A stretch of DNA of 64,000 bases from Pollenia angustigena (taxonomy: Eukaryota > Arthropoda > Insecta > Diptera > Polleniidae): assembly GCA_930367215.1 (NCBI GenBank), contig OV884057.1, forward strand, positions 247,406,830-247,470,829. Reading direction: 5' to 3'. This document shows, piece after piece, positions 22,022 to 32,770 of this stretch. Within the stretch, counting starts at the first letter, position 1. Each line of letters starts with the position of its first letter. Made by a program: the position numbers and the translations under genes. The notes below the pieces were generated by a model. The model ran no database searches, was not told where the DNA came from, and saw only the letters and a list, made by a program, of their open reading frames with translations.

Positions 22022-23856
22022 TCACGTCAGATAAGAGTTTTGTCTGTTTAACTTGGAATGTCGTTTTTGATACTTCTCGATTTCAGACTCTTCACTTTCC
22101 CTTAAATCCTCATAATCTTCGCAGTCCTTAATCACGGGCGGATGATTTTGTTCATTACTTCTTTCATTGTCGTCATAATCCACTGACAGAAATGTTTTCC
22201 AGGGGTTTGAAGGCATTTCCTTCATTTCATTTGTTTTATTTATCTTTATCTTTCTATTTCTCTCTATCTTTGAAGGCTTCTCCTCAATTGTATGCCAATA
22301 AATACTCAGCGGTGGTTCCGATTTAAAGTTTGTGTTTGAAGGATATATTTCCGATAAAATTGGTTCAGAATAAGAATCTAACGGGTGAAAAAAAAATTTC
22401 GAAAAACTTAATTGATTTTATTTTAGACCAGCATTCGAAAATAAACAGAACCTTATTTAGCGTTCGGCTTACTCACCCAGGAACGATATCTAGTTTTAAG
22501 TGTTTGTGCAGACGAACACAGCCCTTACTACCGTTCGTAACTATTTTCAAGAAAGAGCCGATTATTATATAGTGTTCTGTTCTTCGTTAAAAAACAGAAC
22601 AAATGTAGTGGTACTGTAGACAAACATTATATTTTAATGTTCTATAATGTTTCTTTTTTTTGCATTGATAAAGAAATGAACAAACAAAATATTTTAGCAA
22701 CGACCGCAGAACGAACAGGTTGTGTGTGTGTTGTGTATATGTTTTGTTTGTGTAAAATTATTAAGTGTGTATTTTGTTTTTGTAAAAAATGTTTGGTTTT
22801 TTCCCAGCCATTAGGGCGCTAAGCACAACAGAAACGAATAAACACCAATGAGCTGAACCGAACACAATGAAGCTTGTGGTTAAAAAAAAACTGAACGTAA
22901 TTAAATGTTCTCATCTTTTTGTTGAGTTGGATAAGAACAATTTTATTTTTGTGTTCGAAAGATGATAAACAAGGAAACGTTATTTTTTTTTAATGATTTA
23001 CTGCACAAACACTATTAGCGTTTGTGTTTTCCACAAATCTACCGTACCGAACACTAAAGAGCGATATTAAGCGTTTATTTTCGAACATTGTTTTAGACCT
23101 TTAATAATTTAAAATGAGTCATATATATACATACAGTGTCGGAAAAAGTAATAGGAATACATAATAGTTTTTAATAGTTACAGTCCTGCTGTATTCGAAA
23201 ACATGATGTAATAAAAAAATTTGTCTGGAAACAGTAATTGGAACATTTAATTTATGTTTCGTTTTGCTATTAAACACAAATATAACGTTAATATTTGGTA
23301 GATGCTGTTTTCGTTTGAAATACTTCTTCGCATCTCCGCTTAATTGAATTGAATTCACGAGATTTTTGCAGTTACCCGGGGAAAATGAGTACCAAACTTC
23401 TTGAGCCTTTTGCCTATTTATTTTTTGATTTTATGATCCAATTTTATTCTTTAGAATTTCCCAGAGATTTAATTTAATAGAATTTAATAGTAAGTTTTAT
23501 CAATTAAAGTTCAATGCTAAATTGCTAAATATGCTAAATAAGACATGTTATTTGGAACGAAAAGATATCGTCACTATTATTTTTCCCGACACTGTATATA
23601 AACATTCAGGGAGTTATTTTGCACATTCTTTGTGTGAAAATAGTTTTTAGGTGAGGGAGTATTTTTGTGTATTGCTAGCGATATATTTTTTTTTAAGAGA
23701 TTATACACATTTTTTTAAAAATCATAAAGTTAAACAGAATATTCAATTAAAATTTTTTAATTTTTTGTAATCCGCTTACCTTTTTCTTTTGGTTGTTTGA
23801 TGGAGTTTACAAATTTGCTGTCAGTTCCCGTCATATCAATGGATCGAACTTTTGAT
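22022..23856 (-). CDS. Last two exons of an unrecognised acidic protein gene (5' part not found)
   Basis: Two exons can be joined on the minus strand. Exon 23856-23780 follows an acceptor (TTCCAG) and ends at a strong donor (AAAAG|GTAAGC). Exon 22377-22022 follows a pyrimidine-rich acceptor (TTTTTTTTCACCCGTTAG) and ends in TGA. The phases agree (one base left, two taken up), giving KQPKEKDSYSEPILSEIYPS across the junction. The readable part is about 143 residues. It is hydrophilic and rich in E, D, K and N, with NPWKTFLSVDYDDNE and an acidic run DCEDYEDLRESEESEIEKY near the C terminus, and no membrane segment. Unlike its surroundings it uses GC-richer codons and keeps its frame. I do not recognise the family. 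The 1.4 kb intron holds two TIR elements, one only 51 bp from the acceptor. A possible earlier exon (about 25676-25635, phase-compatible, ATG near 25680) lies inside repeats and is doubtful. Confidence 0.55.
22429..23090. mobile_element. hAT MITE, copy 1 (intronic), 8 bp duplication
   Basis: Left end CAGCATTCGAAAATAAAC and right end GTTTATTTTCGAACATTG, flanked by TTTTAGAC on both sides (22421-22428, 23091-23098). It has the same family, orientation and internal order as 28142-28654 (AGGAACGATATCTA, AAAAAACAGAACAA, CTATTAGCGTTTGTGTTTTC). It lies in the intron of the acidic gene and leaves only 51 bp to the splice acceptor. Confidence 0.9.
23134..23594. mobile_element. Mariner-type MITE with TA duplication (intronic)
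   Basis: Termini CAGTGTCGGAAAAAGTAATA and, on the other strand, CAGTGTCGGGAAAAATAATA, each flanked by TA. A minus-strand open frame inside (AKKYFKRKQH...) is probably a transposase remnant but is too short to place. Confidence 0.8.
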
Positions 23857-23931
23857 CTGGAATTAGCTTAAGAAGTAAGAAAAACGCTTTAATTATATAG
23901 AATTTATACGATAATTTAAATACAAATTCCA

Positions 23932-24083
23932 TATGGAGGGTTCGGAGCTGAACTGAACTAAGTCATAAAATATAATACAAGTCAAATGCTCCAGAAATTA
24001 ATGACAGTCCGCTTACTCAAACTGGAACTATTTTCGAGTTTTTTATTTTGACTTGGTTCGCTTCATCTCAGAGCCCTCCATAT
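23932..24083. mobile_element. Small TIR element (TATGGAGGG ends)
   Basis: The left end TATGGAGGGTTCGGAGCTGA and the right end in reverse complement TATGGAGGGCTCTGAGATGA pair over about 35 bp. It is 152 bp long, non-coding, and lies just upstream of the 23856-23780 exon. Confidence 0.6.
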
Positions 24084-24351
24084 AAAAGAATAATTAGTTT
24101 TTAAAAGCTTGATTGCACTACAGATATAAAAAAAGGAAGCATTTGTTTTGAAAAGGCTTTAATTATATCTAACTGAATCCTAAAGCCCCACGTTATACAA
24201 TTTTTATAAAAATTTTCTATGGATAAGCGAATTAAATTAAGTGTGCCTTGATTCAACCCTTAAAATATATATCGATCGGCATTAGCTTTGGCTTTAAATC
24301 AGCGATATGCAACCTATACTTTTACATTTTTCGATTGTATGCGCTATATGC

Positions 24352-24454
24352 ACCCAGCAGGAAAAATAAGGAGTACAGAGGCCTTCTAGAAGGCATCTGT
24401 ACTCCTTCTTTTTACAAAGTCCTTCTTAAAGGCATCCGCACTCCTCCGCTGGGT
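24352..24454. mobile_element. Small palindromic element (ACCCAGC ends)
   Basis: ACCCAGCAGGAAAAA at the left and CTCCGCTGGGT at the right are inverted. Inside, AAGGAGTACAGAGGCCTTCT pairs with AGAAGGCATCTGTACTCCTT, so the unit folds on itself. About 103 bp. Confidence 0.6.
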
Positions 24455-25383
24455 TGTTGTTAATATTGTTTAATGCAATGTGAAAAAGAGAGAAAAGAAA
24501 ACGCGGCGCCATGAATTTGCCTGTCGCAGCTTGAAATTGTATCAATTACTTTTCGACAATTGTTCGTACTACTCTCTCTCTCTCTCCTTCTCTCCCTTGT
24601 TATGCAAACTGTGCCAAATTTGCAACTACAGATTTAATTAATCTCAAGTTCTTTATAATATCTAAATCAAGCGTGTTATTCAAGTGAGTGCGTGGGCCGG
24701 GCAATTATGTACTAAAACCAGTTCGAAACAAAATTCAAAATTTTACTTATTTGTATGTTCCTTTTTCTTGACTATCCAGATCTTTTTGAAGCCCACTGAT
24801 GGGCTAGAATGTTGAAAATATGCATGCACATAGTTAAACACCTAGGCCAAATCTTAACGTGGCCGAATTTTAGATTTTTTACATTTTAGCCCCCTAACGA
24901 CATAGAAAGCTAACAATTGGAAAGCATATAGTCCTATGGAGCATAGCCTGAAGTAATCTGATTTAAGGTTTTTGGACTACGGGCGAAGAATTGAGAGGCA
25001 AAGAGATGTGGTAAAATTCGCTTATTTTACATTTCAGCTAAACTTGGAGACCAATGAAGCTAAGAATTGCCCCAAAGTAGTTTTTCTTCCTGCCTAGCAG
25101 TGCCAGGCCTAACAGATAGTATTTGATATTTTTTTTAGTTCACAACACTTGATTGGCAACTGCGCATATTTTTTAAAGCTCACAAATAAATTCCTAAGCC
25201 CATTTATCAATTTCACTGTAACTTGAATAAAAAGGAAAAAATAGGCAAAATTGAATATCCGCGAAGTATTTCTCGATTAAATGTAAAATAACCAAATAAC
25301 CAAGCAAAAACTTCACTTAAATTTTACCAACAACTACCACTGTAACAACTTCCTAATTGCATTATTCCTTGGGGAAAGAGAAC
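24455..25383. other. Non-coding, includes a CT/GA run
   Basis: A (CT)n run lies at about 24572-24588 and would read as GAGA on the minus strand, upstream of the acidic gene. Whether it is a GAGA-factor site is conjecture. No gene is supported. Confidence 0.35.
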
Positions 25384-26160
25384 TTACACCACACTCAAAA
25401 GAAAACTCAATCCAGTAAAAGTACGGTGAGTACGGATTTTCTTGAATCAAGTACAGAAAGATTGATTCAAGTACGGATTTTCAATCGCAAAATACTTAAA
25501 TTATATTCAATCCAGTTCTCTTACTTGAAATAATCCCGAAATGAGATTGATTTAAGTATAACTAAGATTGAATCGAGTATTATAAAGTTGATTTTGTCCC
25601 GAATTAGAAAGAAAAAATTATTATGATTGACTTACCGTCTCGTATTACACCTTACAGAATGATAAACCACCAACATCATGCCCGATATGGTTTTTACTTT
25701 AGAAGTCTTATGTACATATTTAACCAAAAATATAAACTAAATGAGAATCAAGAGTTTAATGTGCTGTTTCAAGGTGACATGCAACTGATTGTGTAGAAAA
25801 ATTTATATGAAAATCACTCAATTTTTTGAGTACTTTTCATATAAGTTTTACTACACAATCAATTGCATGTTACCTGGAAACAACACATAAATTTACTGTT
25901 TAACTCTTCGTGGTACACATGAGTCTGGACAGACCTTTTTCAATGTGTAAAGAAAATCCAAACATGCGCAAGCCGGAGGGTTAAGAATTTAAGAATTTTA
26001 TACTTATTTCAAGAAGTTCCGGGATTGATTTTAGAAAGTAATCCCATTTAGGATGGTTTTGAGTACGTTTTAGTGTTATTCGTACTTGAATTTTTGAGTA
26101 CGACTCGTACTTAAAGTAATCATATAAAACTTGATTTATATCGAGTGTTTTTCTTTCTGT
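25384..26160. mobile_element. Degraded TIR element, interrupted
   Basis: CACACTCAAAAGAAAACTC at the left and GAGTGTTTTTCTTTCTGTG at the right are imperfect inverted repeats. Words such as GAGTACG, TTGATTCAAG and GATTGATTT recur in both halves in opposite sense. A palindromic element sits inside (25759-25888). A shorter relative may be at 35165-35257 (ends with CTTTCTTTCCAGTG). Confidence 0.45.
25759..25888. mobile_element. Palindromic MITE
   Basis: The left arm AATGTGCTGTTTCAAGGTGA (continuing CATGCAACTGATTGTGTAG) and the right arm in reverse complement TTATGTGTTGTTTCCAGGTA pair over about 38 bp. The inner part (TTATATGAAAA..TTTTCATATAA) pairs again, so almost the whole 130 bp is one hairpin. 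Relatives are at 3990-4058 and near 5105-5130. Confidence 0.75.
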
Positions 26161-26626
26161 GCAAGCTTCTCACGTGGCAGTTCTAAAGTGGTAGGGATCA
26201 GTTTTAGTTCCAACACTTTATGAAAGATACTTGTCACTTTAACATGGCGATATCCTAGGTGGGGAGGGGGCTAATTTGCAGCTTTTTAGACACTTTGTAA
26301 CAGTTCACTGAAGTAACCTTAATGGATACATTAAATTTCGGCTAAAACCATGTTGGTATGATAGATTCATGTCATATAAAGTAATAGAACCTTGACTATG
26401 TTCGTGTCAATTACCTTTCCCCTGGAGTAACTACACTTTAAACAAATTAAAACCAGTTAAGTTATATGTCATTTTTTCACCTATCACAATTCGTTCCTTT
26501 TTTATAATATTGTGTTCACTGGTTACGGGATTCGTGTTTAAAGAACAATTGACGCAAACTTCCTGAAGGGATATTTCATACCTAATCGCTACTCGCAGCA
26601 TTACATAGCACCGCAGTTCGTATATG

Positions 26627-26680
26627 CACGTAGCTCAGTTGGCTAAAGCGCAAAACTAAAGCCCTTATGAAACTACATTT
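26627..26680 (+). repeat. tRNA-like 5' half (orphan A box)
   Basis: GCACGTAGCTCAGTTGGCTA matches the start and D arm of many tRNAs, including the A box TAGCTCAGTTGG. No anticodon arm and no B box follow, so this is a tRNA or SINE remnant and not a gene. Confidence 0.4.
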
Positions 26681-27011
26681 TTAAGGTATTGTTTAAGTTT
26701 TAGTGAACAGTGCAAATATAATGTAATAGAAAAGTTTATCAAGTGCAAAGAGTTTAGCTGTATTAAGATAAATAGCAACAATTTTAAAAAGTTTTCGATA
26801 AAAAAATGATGCTATGTTAAAAAAAGTGTAAAATTGTTCAACTTAAAATTGACATTTCAAGCTGGAAATATTAAAGCCCTAATTATGTAAATCGCAACGT
26901 AACGCTAAAGAATAACATTGATATAAATATAATTATTTTATAATTTTTTTATTGCTTTCTACAGAAATTTATGTACCGTTTAAGAATTTTTGCAGAAAGC
27001 AACAACAAAAC

Positions 27012-27590
27012 AAATAAGAAAGTATAGTCGGTCTAGGCCGACCATATGATACCCTTCACAGTATTTAAAAACCAATTTTCGCGATTGTATGGATATATGA
27101 ACAGGGATCTATCTATGTTTTAAATTTCATTAGAATCGGTTTGACAGGGAGGCACAAATTGCCTTTATCTCCCCTGGTGGTCCTCTTTTTTAAAAAGGCA
27201 TAGCTTATGTGTCCGTACAAATATGGATCTATCTATGTTTTTAATTTCATTAAAATTGGTTTGAGAGGCAGAAATTGCCCCTTGTCTCCCCTCGAGGCAC
27301 GACGATTCGGCCCATTTTCAATAGGCTTGATCCTTGTGCCAATAAAAAGCTATGAGCCGAATTTTAATAAATTATCTCCAAAATTGCGATCTGTACTTTG
27401 CGCACAAGGTTACATGGACAGCCAGCCTGCCAGCCAGCCGGACGGACATCGTTAGATCAACTCAGAAAGTAATTCTGAGCCGTATACTTTAAAGTGGGTC
27501 CAGGACCCACATTTTAGTTTAGGTGTTACACACATCAGCACAAATGCATAATACCCTCTTCACTAATGTGGTGTGGGTATACATAATTAC
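27012..27590 (-). repeat. Dispersed fly repeat, longest copy
   Basis: It runs from AAGAAAGTATAGTCGGTCTA to CACTAATGTGGTGTGGGTAT. The two ends match the reverse of 18797-19165, and its right half matches 8098-8290. The ATCTATGTTTT.AATTTCATTA.AAT.GGTTTGA block occurs twice inside (27109, 27229), about 120 bp apart. The frame rich in repeated SQPAS residues at its end comes from the repeat. Confidence 0.7.
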
Positions 27591-27870
27591 AAAATATATA
27601 TGACTTTGTTTTTGCTTGCAATGTACATAATTCTCTGGCGTTGCGTGGCGATTTACATAATTAGGGCCTAAAGTTCTTGCTGAATCAGCGGCTTATGGGC
27701 AAATTCAGTGATTTACCGCTTTTTTGTTTGTTTTGTTTTTCTCATAAAGACAAAATTTAATAAAATAAACAAAATCATAACAAAAGAAAAACTGAAAAAA
27801 AATTAGTTAAAATTTTTAATAGTTTGCTCTTTCCAACATTAACTGTTTCTTTCGATCAATTCTATATCAA

Positions 27871-28002
27871 CTGCCTGTTTTTAGAAAACGTAAACAAGTG
27901 AGTGAGAAATTATATTGAAAACAACAAAAAAAAACCAAAATTTGTTTTTGTCAATATAATTTCTCACTCACCCACTTGCTTACGTTTTCTAAAAACAGGC
28001 AG
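27871..28002. repeat. Hairpin, about 50 bp arms
   Basis: CTGCCTGTTTTTAGAAAACG..AAATTATATTGA pairs with TCAATATAATTT..CGTTTTCTAAAAACAGGCAG; the arms differ at only a few positions. The loop is A-rich. Probably a palindromic MITE. Confidence 0.75.
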
Positions 28003-28141
28003 CAATTCAATGAATAAAAAATGTAGTGTCATTAGGGCTTAAAGAAATCAGCAAAAAAAAAAAAAAATTGTTCTCTGCTAAAATAAAGTGCAAGTTGTAC
28101 AAGTTTTCGAATTAGTTATATAGAAAAATTAATGTTTGAAG

Positions 28142-28654
28142 CAGTGTTCGAATATAAACAGCACATTATTTAACGTTCCGCTCACACACCCAGGAACGAT
28201 ATCTATTTTTTTAGTGATTGTGTAGACAAATACAACCCTTAATACCGTTCGTAACTGTTTTCAGTTCTTTGTTAAAAAACAGAACAATTGTAGTGATACT
28301 GTAGATAAACATTATATTTTAATGTTCTATAATGTTTTTTTCGTGTGTGTATTTTGTTTTTGTAAAAAATTTTTGGTTTTTTTTTACCAGTCAAAAAGGA
28401 AGAACATTAATGAGCCAAACCGAACACATTGAAGTTTGTGGATTTTCCAAAAAAAAACCGAACGGAATTAAATGTTCACATCTTTTGTTGAGTTTGATAA
28501 AAACAGTAATATTTTTGTGTTCGAAAGATGTCTAACAGGGAAACGTTATTTTTTTAATGATTTTCTACACAAACACTATTAGCGTTTGTGTTTTCCACAA
28601 ATCTACCGAACCGAACATTAAGAAACGATATTTAGTGTTTATTTTCGAACACTG
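28142..28654. mobile_element. hAT MITE, copy 2, 8 bp duplication with one change
   Basis: Ends CAGTGTTCGAATATAAACAG and GTTTATTTTCGAACACTG, flanked by GTTTGAAG (28134-28141) and GTTTAAAG (28655-28662), 7 of 8 bases equal. Same internal order as 22429-23090 but about 150 bp shorter in the middle. It lies 170 bp beyond the stop codon of the 702-residue gene. Confidence 0.85.
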
Positions 28655-28823
28655 GTTTAAAGAACACATAATAAGGGGGGTTCTTTAGTATTGACCGATA
28701 TTGTTAATCTCTTATATTCTTTTTAGCTTTTTTACTTTCGAAAGTCTAATTATTTTACAAATATCTATAATTCGAGGCAGAATGGTGATTCCAGTAAAAA
28801 ATTTAAAATATTTAAACCTAAGA

Positions 28824-30995
28824 CTATTTTTCTATTCCCTTACCCATATTCATATTTTCCTTTTCGTTGATTTCCATATTTTTATCCAGAGATTTAGACG
28901 ACTGCTGTTCGACTTGTATATTTTTAAAATTGCCATTGCTGGCTATGGAAATAGTAATAGCGGAATTAATCGAAGAATTCTTTTTACTATGAATTGGTAA
29001 ATTAACAGGCGAATTAGAATTTAAGTTCGTTGCAAGTAAATCAAAGTTTTTTATATGATCATTCGAATTTAGTTTTTGAACTTTTATTTTGGGAGCTGTA
29101 CTTTTTTGGTTTTCCTTATTTTTACCCGAAATGGTCTTTTGAATTACAAACACTCCAGTTCCATCTATGGGCTTGTTAACTTTTTGTTCAAACTGTTGAT
29201 GTATCGTTGTTTTGTTGGCGAATGTTGAAACTAAAGCTTGCATTTCATTTGTTATTCGCCTTAAGTCTTGAGAATTAGTTATATTTAAATCTAAAGCTGG
29301 AGAGCTTTGTATGGCTTTGATGTCATCATTATTGTTGTTGAGATTTATATTTAGCGATAAATTTTCGAAATTATTCAAATGTTTAGAGATGTCATTTCTC
29401 GATTCATCCGAACTGTGTATAGTTTTTATGGGTTTAATGCTGGAATTAATGGATTTGTCATGTTTGCTTATGTGCTCGATATTTTTACTATTTATTTGAG
29501 TAGTTTTCTGATTTTGGAAGTCATTTAACTGAATTTTCGCAGCAGCCGAAGACAAATCTTTGGGCAAATTGTCTTGGGCTTTATCACCAACCATCGTTTC
29601 ACTCTGTGTTGTAGCTGAATCTGCTTTCGTTGCTACCACTTTAGGAGTAGTAGAGAAAGCTTGAGTGTTTGATTCTTTATTGTTGCTGCTCTGGTCTGTT
29701 TTTAATTTTAAAGTTTTTAATTTATCCAACATTCGCTTAAGATCATCGTTACTTTCGTTTTGCGCCTTAATATCTAATTTTAAAAATAGCAAATTTAAAT
29801 GTTGCTTCCATTTGGGATCATTGGTCTCAAAGGATCCCGCTTTCCCTGTAGATGTCTTTGAACTGAGAGTTAGTGTGTTATCATGTTTACTGGCTAAGGC
29901 ACTATCAGGCTCGATTGTTTTTCCTACAGTTTTCTCTGTAGAATTTCCGGAATTTAAATTCTCTGTATTTTCCGGTTTTGGGGTTTTAGCATTTACACAT
30001 TCACAGCTTTTAGGTTTTTCTAATGCTGTGGGACTGCCAGGTGTGCTGGCCCCTAAAATTGGTTCCGTAACTGTTTCTGTGGACTTTAGAATAATTTTCT
30101 CTGTCGTGATCTCCATTCTCGTACTAAAGTCAGAATTTAAACTTTCTGATGTTATTGCTTTTGTAGTGGTTGCCTCAGAACAAATACAATTTTTAACTGG
30201 ACTAGATGGGCTTGTGTTTCCTAGGCCACTGCCTAAAATGGGCGCTGGATCTCTGGAGTTTTCTATAGCAATTATTTCAACCATATTTCTGTTTGCAGAT
30301 TTAGATTTTTTTTGGAACCAGTTGAAATTTTCTCGATTTAATGTAAAATTATGTTTACCCAACAGCTGTGAAAAATATCCTGGATTATTTTTTTGAGGCT
30401 TATTTCTTAATCCATAACGACTATTTTCATATTTAGGCAATCTTACAAAATCTTTTGTATTGTAAGGGAAATATTGACGATGTTTTTTGGTTATCTCATC
30501 TGCAGGATCATGTGTCTTTCCCACGATTATTGGCTCATTAGAGTTAAAGCTGGGTATTGAGTGAGAATGTTGATTTTGCACTGAACACAAGTTGACATTT
30601 GTGCACTTAATGTTTGGCTTGTATGGATTTGGATATTTAGCTCCCGCAAGAGTTGGATGGCTTGATGGATCGTCGCGGTCAGGGTAAACAAAAGTTTCAT
30701 ATTGCTTAGAATTAGCCAAGGCTTTTAGAGGCGTCAAGTGCTCATTAGCACAGTTGGCATATTTATCTATGGCCTGGTGTATAAGATCAAATAATAAACT
30801 CTGACGTTTAGATCTTAAATCTTCGTCATCATCATCATAAAAACTGTCAAAATCGCTAGAAGTTTTCAGTCGTTTAAAAATTATATAATATTTTTAAATT
30901 TATACCTCATCTATATACCTGGCAACTACAGTGGGCTTTAACCAAACTTTGGGTATACTTAACACACTTAATAGTAAAAGAATAATTATTGACAT
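28824..30995 (-). CDS. Unrecognised secreted protein, 702 residues (paralogue A)
   Basis: Two exons: 30995-30919 (ATG, 25 codons plus AG) and 30855-28824, joined over a 63 bp intron with GTATAT donor and TTCTAG acceptor. Residues 1 to about 20 (MSIIILLLLSVLSIPKVW) form a signal peptide, so the product should be secreted. An acidic stretch (DSFYDDDDED, about 29-38) leads to RSKR at 40-43, a furin-type processing site, so a propeptide is likely. The cysteines lie at 61, 110 and 116, then in two CxC pairs at 249/251 and 310/312. The two CxC pairs sit in an internal duplication: each follows PILG, and each is followed by LNS about 12-15 residues later. The rest is rich in S, T, N, K and E, without membrane segments. 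I do not recognise the family. The plus-strand gene at 35864-36916 is its inverted paralogue. An intact long frame in such AT-rich DNA argues for selection. Confidence 0.85.
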
Positions 30996-31087
30996 ACTAT
31001 TTTTTTTTTGTATATAAAATTTTTACACTTTCACTTCTTCAATTGCCGGCTTAAAAAAGAACATTAAGTTGGACATAATTAAGGTTT

Positions 31088-31098
31088 CTATTTAAATA
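31088..31098 (-). promoter_or_regulatory. TATA-like box of paralogue A
   Basis: TATTTAAATAG on the minus strand, 93 bp before the ATG. The identical 11-mer, preceded by ACAAG in both genes, stands 78 bp before the ATG of paralogue B, so this core promoter element was kept in both arms of the duplication. Confidence 0.5.
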
Positions 31099-31394
31099 CT
31101 TGTTTGTGGTTTTATTAAAAGCCATTCTACTCTTTGTCTCAGTTGTAATAATTTATAGTTTTTTATTTAAAATTTCTTCGTTAATATATCGGATGTCATT
31201 TTTTTTAATTTCGCTTAATCCCCTTAACACTGTCATCTAATTACAAAAGTGTCTATTTTCATTAATTTGTTATATTTTTCACAAATATTTTTTTTTTGCT
31301 GTTCTTTTCTCTAATTTTCCTCAATAATTTCATGTTTATGATTTAAAAACGTGCTTTATGTGTTAAAAATTGAATAAAGTTTTTTAATAAATTA

Positions 31395-32770
31395 ATTTTA
31401 TGTTTATTTTGCTTATTCATTCGTACAAGTTGTATTTGGTTTATTTATGCAATTCATTGAAAGTGTTTTTGGTTTATTTTCATTATAAATTTCATTATGA
31501 TGTCACTTGAAGATCATTTGTTAATTTACTTACTTAAGAATAAAAGCAGATTTTAAATAATTATAATGTTAAATATGCATCTTCTTAGCAGAGGTGGGAT
31601 AACTTCTTGCCAGAAAGACTTTGCAGACAAACTCGGAAAATCTTGAGGAAACAAAATAGTAATTTGTAATTTTTATGGGCATTTTAAGCGTTAAAAAAGA
31701 TACTCGTTGTTTAAAAAAGTTTCTATTTCATTTATATATAAATTTTTGGAAGGCTTTTGTATTAAATTACTTTAATAAAAACGCTTTTTATTTTAGGAGC
31801 GTTGAACAAGTTAATATTTGGACCACAATTCTTTCGCCAATAATAAATTTTTATGACAACTCTAATGCCAGGCACGTAGTTTTTTTTTATTAAAAAAAAT
31901 TGCTGATTGTTTTGTTCATAATACTTCTGATTATGGACCTTTTTTCAACTTCTTTGAGAAATGTTTTCTATCAAAATTTTCCGACAAAACGTATCAATTT
32001 GTTAAGGCCTCGATACTCTTACGCAAGCGTATACGTTGCGGATCAGCTGTTTCGTTTTACTTACCAAGCTTATGTGTAAATAGGTACTTGCACGTAAACG
32101 TAACGTTACGTTGCGGGTGAACCTGATAAAATTAAAATTTCTCTCCGTTTTTACGTATCAGCTGTTAAGAATTTTACTTTTGCTTTCAAGCAGTGCTACC
32201 AACAAAACTTATTAAGCAGCGGTTTACTTTAAAATTTTATTTTTTTTATTATTAAAAACATTAATTTAAATTTGGTGTCATGAAGTCCAATGTTATGGAA
32301 TTAGTGCGGCTTTTCTTATGATCATTTTATTTATTTATTAGTTTGAACAACAAATTTGTTTGAACATATTTTTAATAAATTCGCTTCATTGTTTACAAAA
32401 CAATAAAATTACACAAATATAAACAACGATGACATTTATTTCATATGTACATTTAAATGATTACTGTATTTCCACTTCTTATTTTCTTTTCTATAATTAA
32501 AGACACAAGTTTTAACAATATTTTAACGCAAAAATCATAATTTAAAAAATTATTAAACAAAAATTTTATTTAAAGCTGTAAACACATGACCCAAAACATA
32601 AAACAGCTGATAAGATTACACAAGGCAACAAAATCGAAAAAATGTTAAAGGCTTGAAAACCCACTATACAATTTTTTTGTATTGTGGTTCCAGTAGTACA
32701 AATATGGTCCAAATTTTAAATTCTATGGGGAGGGAGGTTTTTGAAAAAAATTTGTTTCTAAATTTCAAAA
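31395..32770. other. Spacer between inverted gene arms, non-coding
   Basis: No gene is seen. The inner limit of the inverted gene duplication lies near 31.39 kb (the matching limit on the other side is near 35.59 kb). Confidence 0.45.

Noticed and set aside
25635..25680. First exon of the acidic gene (MMLVVYHSV...)
   Set aside because: Phase and donor fit, but it lies inside a degraded element, is very short and is not signal-peptide-like enough. Kept only as a candidate in the gene entry.
29665..30396. 243-codon plus-strand open frame
   Set aside because: Antisense shadow of paralogue A, whose signal peptide, splice sites and paralogue support the minus strand. The antisense frames at 36457-36975 are likewise shadows of paralogue B.
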